A program made the position numbers and the translations under genes. The notes beneath the pieces were generated by a model. That model ran no database searches and was not told where the DNA came from. It saw only the letters and a list, made by a program, of their open reading frames with translations. A DNA stretch of 64,000 bases from Streptomyces beigongshangae (lineage in GTDB: Bacteria > Actinomycetota > Actinomycetes > Streptomycetales > Streptomycetaceae), in the NCBI RefSeq assembly GCF_019710745.1, contig NZ_JAHKJW010000006.1:62001-126000 (forward strand), written 5' to 3'. Below are positions 62,848 through 64,000 of this stretch, piece by piece. Position 1 is the first letter of the stretch; the number at the start of each line of letters is the position of its first letter.

Positions 62848-63939
62848 TCATGAACCCGGCTGGGCGGCCGTGAACTTGCGCCGCCAGGCGAGGGAGACGT
62901 ACACCAGCGCCACCAGCACCGGGACCTCGATGAGCGGTCCGACCACGCCGGACAGAGCCTGCCCCGACGTGACGCCGAAGGTGGCGATGGCGACCGCGAT
63001 GGCCAGTTCGAAGTTGTTGCCCGCCGCGGTGAACGCGAGGGTCGCGGTGCGGTCGTAGGCGAGGCCGATGGCCTTGCCGAGCGCGAAGGTGCCGAACCAC
63101 ATCACCGCGAAGTACACCAGCAGCGGCAGTGCGATCCGGACGACGTCCAGCGGCTGTGAGGTGATCGTCTTCCCTTGCAGGGCGAAGAGGACGACGATCG
63201 TGAACAGCAGCCCGTACAGCGCCCACGGCCCGATCCTCGGCAGGAACTTCCGCTCGTAGTCCTCGCGGCCCATCCTCTGCTCGCCGATCCGACGGGTGAG
63301 GAAGCCGGCCAGCAGCGGGACACCGAGGAAGACGACCACGTTGAGCGCGATCTTCCCCATGGAGATGTCCAGGTGCTCGCCGTCGCCCAGGCCGAGCCAA
63401 CCGGGCAGCAGGTCGAGGTAGAGCCAGCCCAGCAGGCCGAACGCCAGGACCTGGAAGACCGAGTTGAGCGCGACGAGCACAGCGGCCGCCTCGCGGTCGC
63501 CGCAGGCCAGGTCGTTCCAGATGATGACCATGGCGATGCAGCGCGCCAGTCCGACGATGATCAGGCCGGTGCGGTACTCGGGCAGGTCCGGCAGGAAGAG
63601 CCACGCCAGCGCGAACATCACCGCGGGTCCCAGGACCCAGTTGATGACCAGTGAGGAGATCATCAGCTTCTTGTCGCCGGTGACGGCGTCGAACTTGTCG
63701 TAGCGGACCTTGGCCAGGACCGGGTACATCATGATCAGCAGGCCGAGCGCGATCGGCAGGGAGATCCCGCCGACCTCCACCTCCGCCAGCGCGTCGTCCA
63801 GCCCGGGGATCGCCCGGCCGAGTCCGAGGCCGACGGCCATGGCGAGCAGGATCCACACGGCGAGGTAGCGGTCGAGCGTGGAGAGCTTGGCGACGACGGA
63901 TGCTTCCTGCGTCGTCGCGGGCGCTTCGGCGCGGGTCAC
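62848..63939 (-). CDS. arsB: ACR3-family arsenite efflux permease
   Basis: A 363-residue membrane protein with ten predicted helices. The ACR3 signature is GLIIVGLARCIAMVIIWNDLACGD, with the conserved thiolate Cys in helix 4 that is needed for As(OH)3 transport; GNNFELAIAVAIATFG in helix 9 is also diagnostic. It exports arsenite using the proton gradient. GTG 63939 overlaps the stop of the upstream gene by four bases (GTGA), so it is cotranscribed with it. It converges with arsR. Confidence 0.94.
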   Translation of the reverse strand: MTRAEAPATTQEASVVAKLSTLDRYLAVWILLAMAVGLGLGRAIPGLDDALAEVEVGGISLPIALGLLIMMYPVLAKVRYDKFDAVTGDKKLMISSLVINWVLGPAVMFALAWLFLPDLPEYRTGLIIVGLARCIAMVIIWNDLACGDREAAAVLVALNSVFQVLAFGLLGWLYLDLLPGWLGLGDGEHLDISMGKIALNVVVFLGVPLLAGFLTRRIGEQRMGREDYERKFLPRIGPWALYGLLFTIVVLFALQGKTITSQPLDVVRIALPLLVYFAVMWFGTFALGKAIGLAYDRTATLAFTAAGNNFELAIAVAIATFGVTSGQALSGVVGPLIEVPVLVALVYVSLAWRRKFTAAQPGS

Positions 63940-64000
63940 GGGCAGGCCCTCTTGTTGCAGGCGGCGGTACGGGCCTGTTTGGCCAGGTCGGCGAACTGCC
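63936..64000 (-). CDS. C-terminal end of a probable second ArsR regulator (truncated by window)
   Basis: Only 20 codons before the stop are visible: QFADLAKQARTAACNKRACP. Such an end, with cysteines near the C terminus and translational overlap with an ACR3 gene, is common in Streptomyces ArsR proteins that head arsR-arsB operons. Family assignment is by context and tail resemblance only. Confidence 0.45.
   Translation of the reverse strand, partial: QFADLAKQARTAACNKRACP

Overview
The window is high-GC, with strong third-position GC bias, frequent GTG starts, GGAGG-type ribosome sites and tightly packed ATGA/GTGA/TGATG gene overlaps. Together with recognisable actinobacterial families (SepH, CutR/CutS, DUF3093/DUF3159/DUF3710/DUF4193/DUF5998 proteins, a KimA-like permease, XlnA and AbfB), this points to a Streptomyces chromosome. 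No tRNA, rRNA, CRISPR array or replication origin is visible.

Core segment, 1-42.8 kb. In order: the end of a GntR regulator; ptsH; a GNAT/acyl-CoA-synthetase fusion acetyltransferase; a DUF5998-phosphodiesterase-thymidine kinase run; then an accessory-looking block on the minus strand (6.8-13.9 kb) with an orphan membrane-anchored periplasmic-binding-like protein, a STAND-type ATPase carrying a TTA codon, and a large NACHT-LRR protein. Next come a VOC protein, a rhodanese, the cell-division protein SepH, a sugar-lactone-oxidase-like flavoprotein with an MFS transporter, coproporphyrin ferrochelatase, an inositol-phosphatase-like enzyme, the CutR/CutS two-component system, small DUF proteins, a thioesterase overlapping dut, a signal-less peptidoglycan amidase and a secreted alginate-lyase-family protein. 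A potassium-related cluster follows (KdpD/KdpE without kdpFABC, two TrkA/RCK proteins, a 31-residue membrane peptide, a KimA-like importer), then a TrmA/RlmD-type RNA methyltransferase.

Accessory segment, 42.8-53.9 kb. This looks like a patchwork island: a ribbon-helix-helix/Doc toxin-antitoxin pair; an IS5-like element that seems to carry a leucine-rich-variant passenger gene; and a five-gene minus-strand operon (45.5-50.1 kb) of HTH regulator, small motif protein, P-loop NTPase, SPFH-like membrane protein and short transmembrane protein. Two members of that operon carry RHIM-like motifs of the kind found in bacterial amyloid signalling, so it is my best candidate for an undescribed signalling or defence system. 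The far end holds broken transposase and integrase pieces, plus a chimeric scar that repeats the start of the antitoxin gene and the motif-coding end of the short transmembrane gene.

Right end, 53.9-64 kb. A TetR/SDR divergent pair has a dyad-rich operator. The hemicellulose genes xlnA (GH10 xylanase) and abfB (GH62 arabinofuranosidase) are divergent and share operator-like dyads. An arsenic locus closes the window: an ArsO-like flavoprotein, a decayed second flavoprotein, ArsR, an ACR3/ArsB pump and the end of a probable second ArsR, with twin palindromic operators that share one core.
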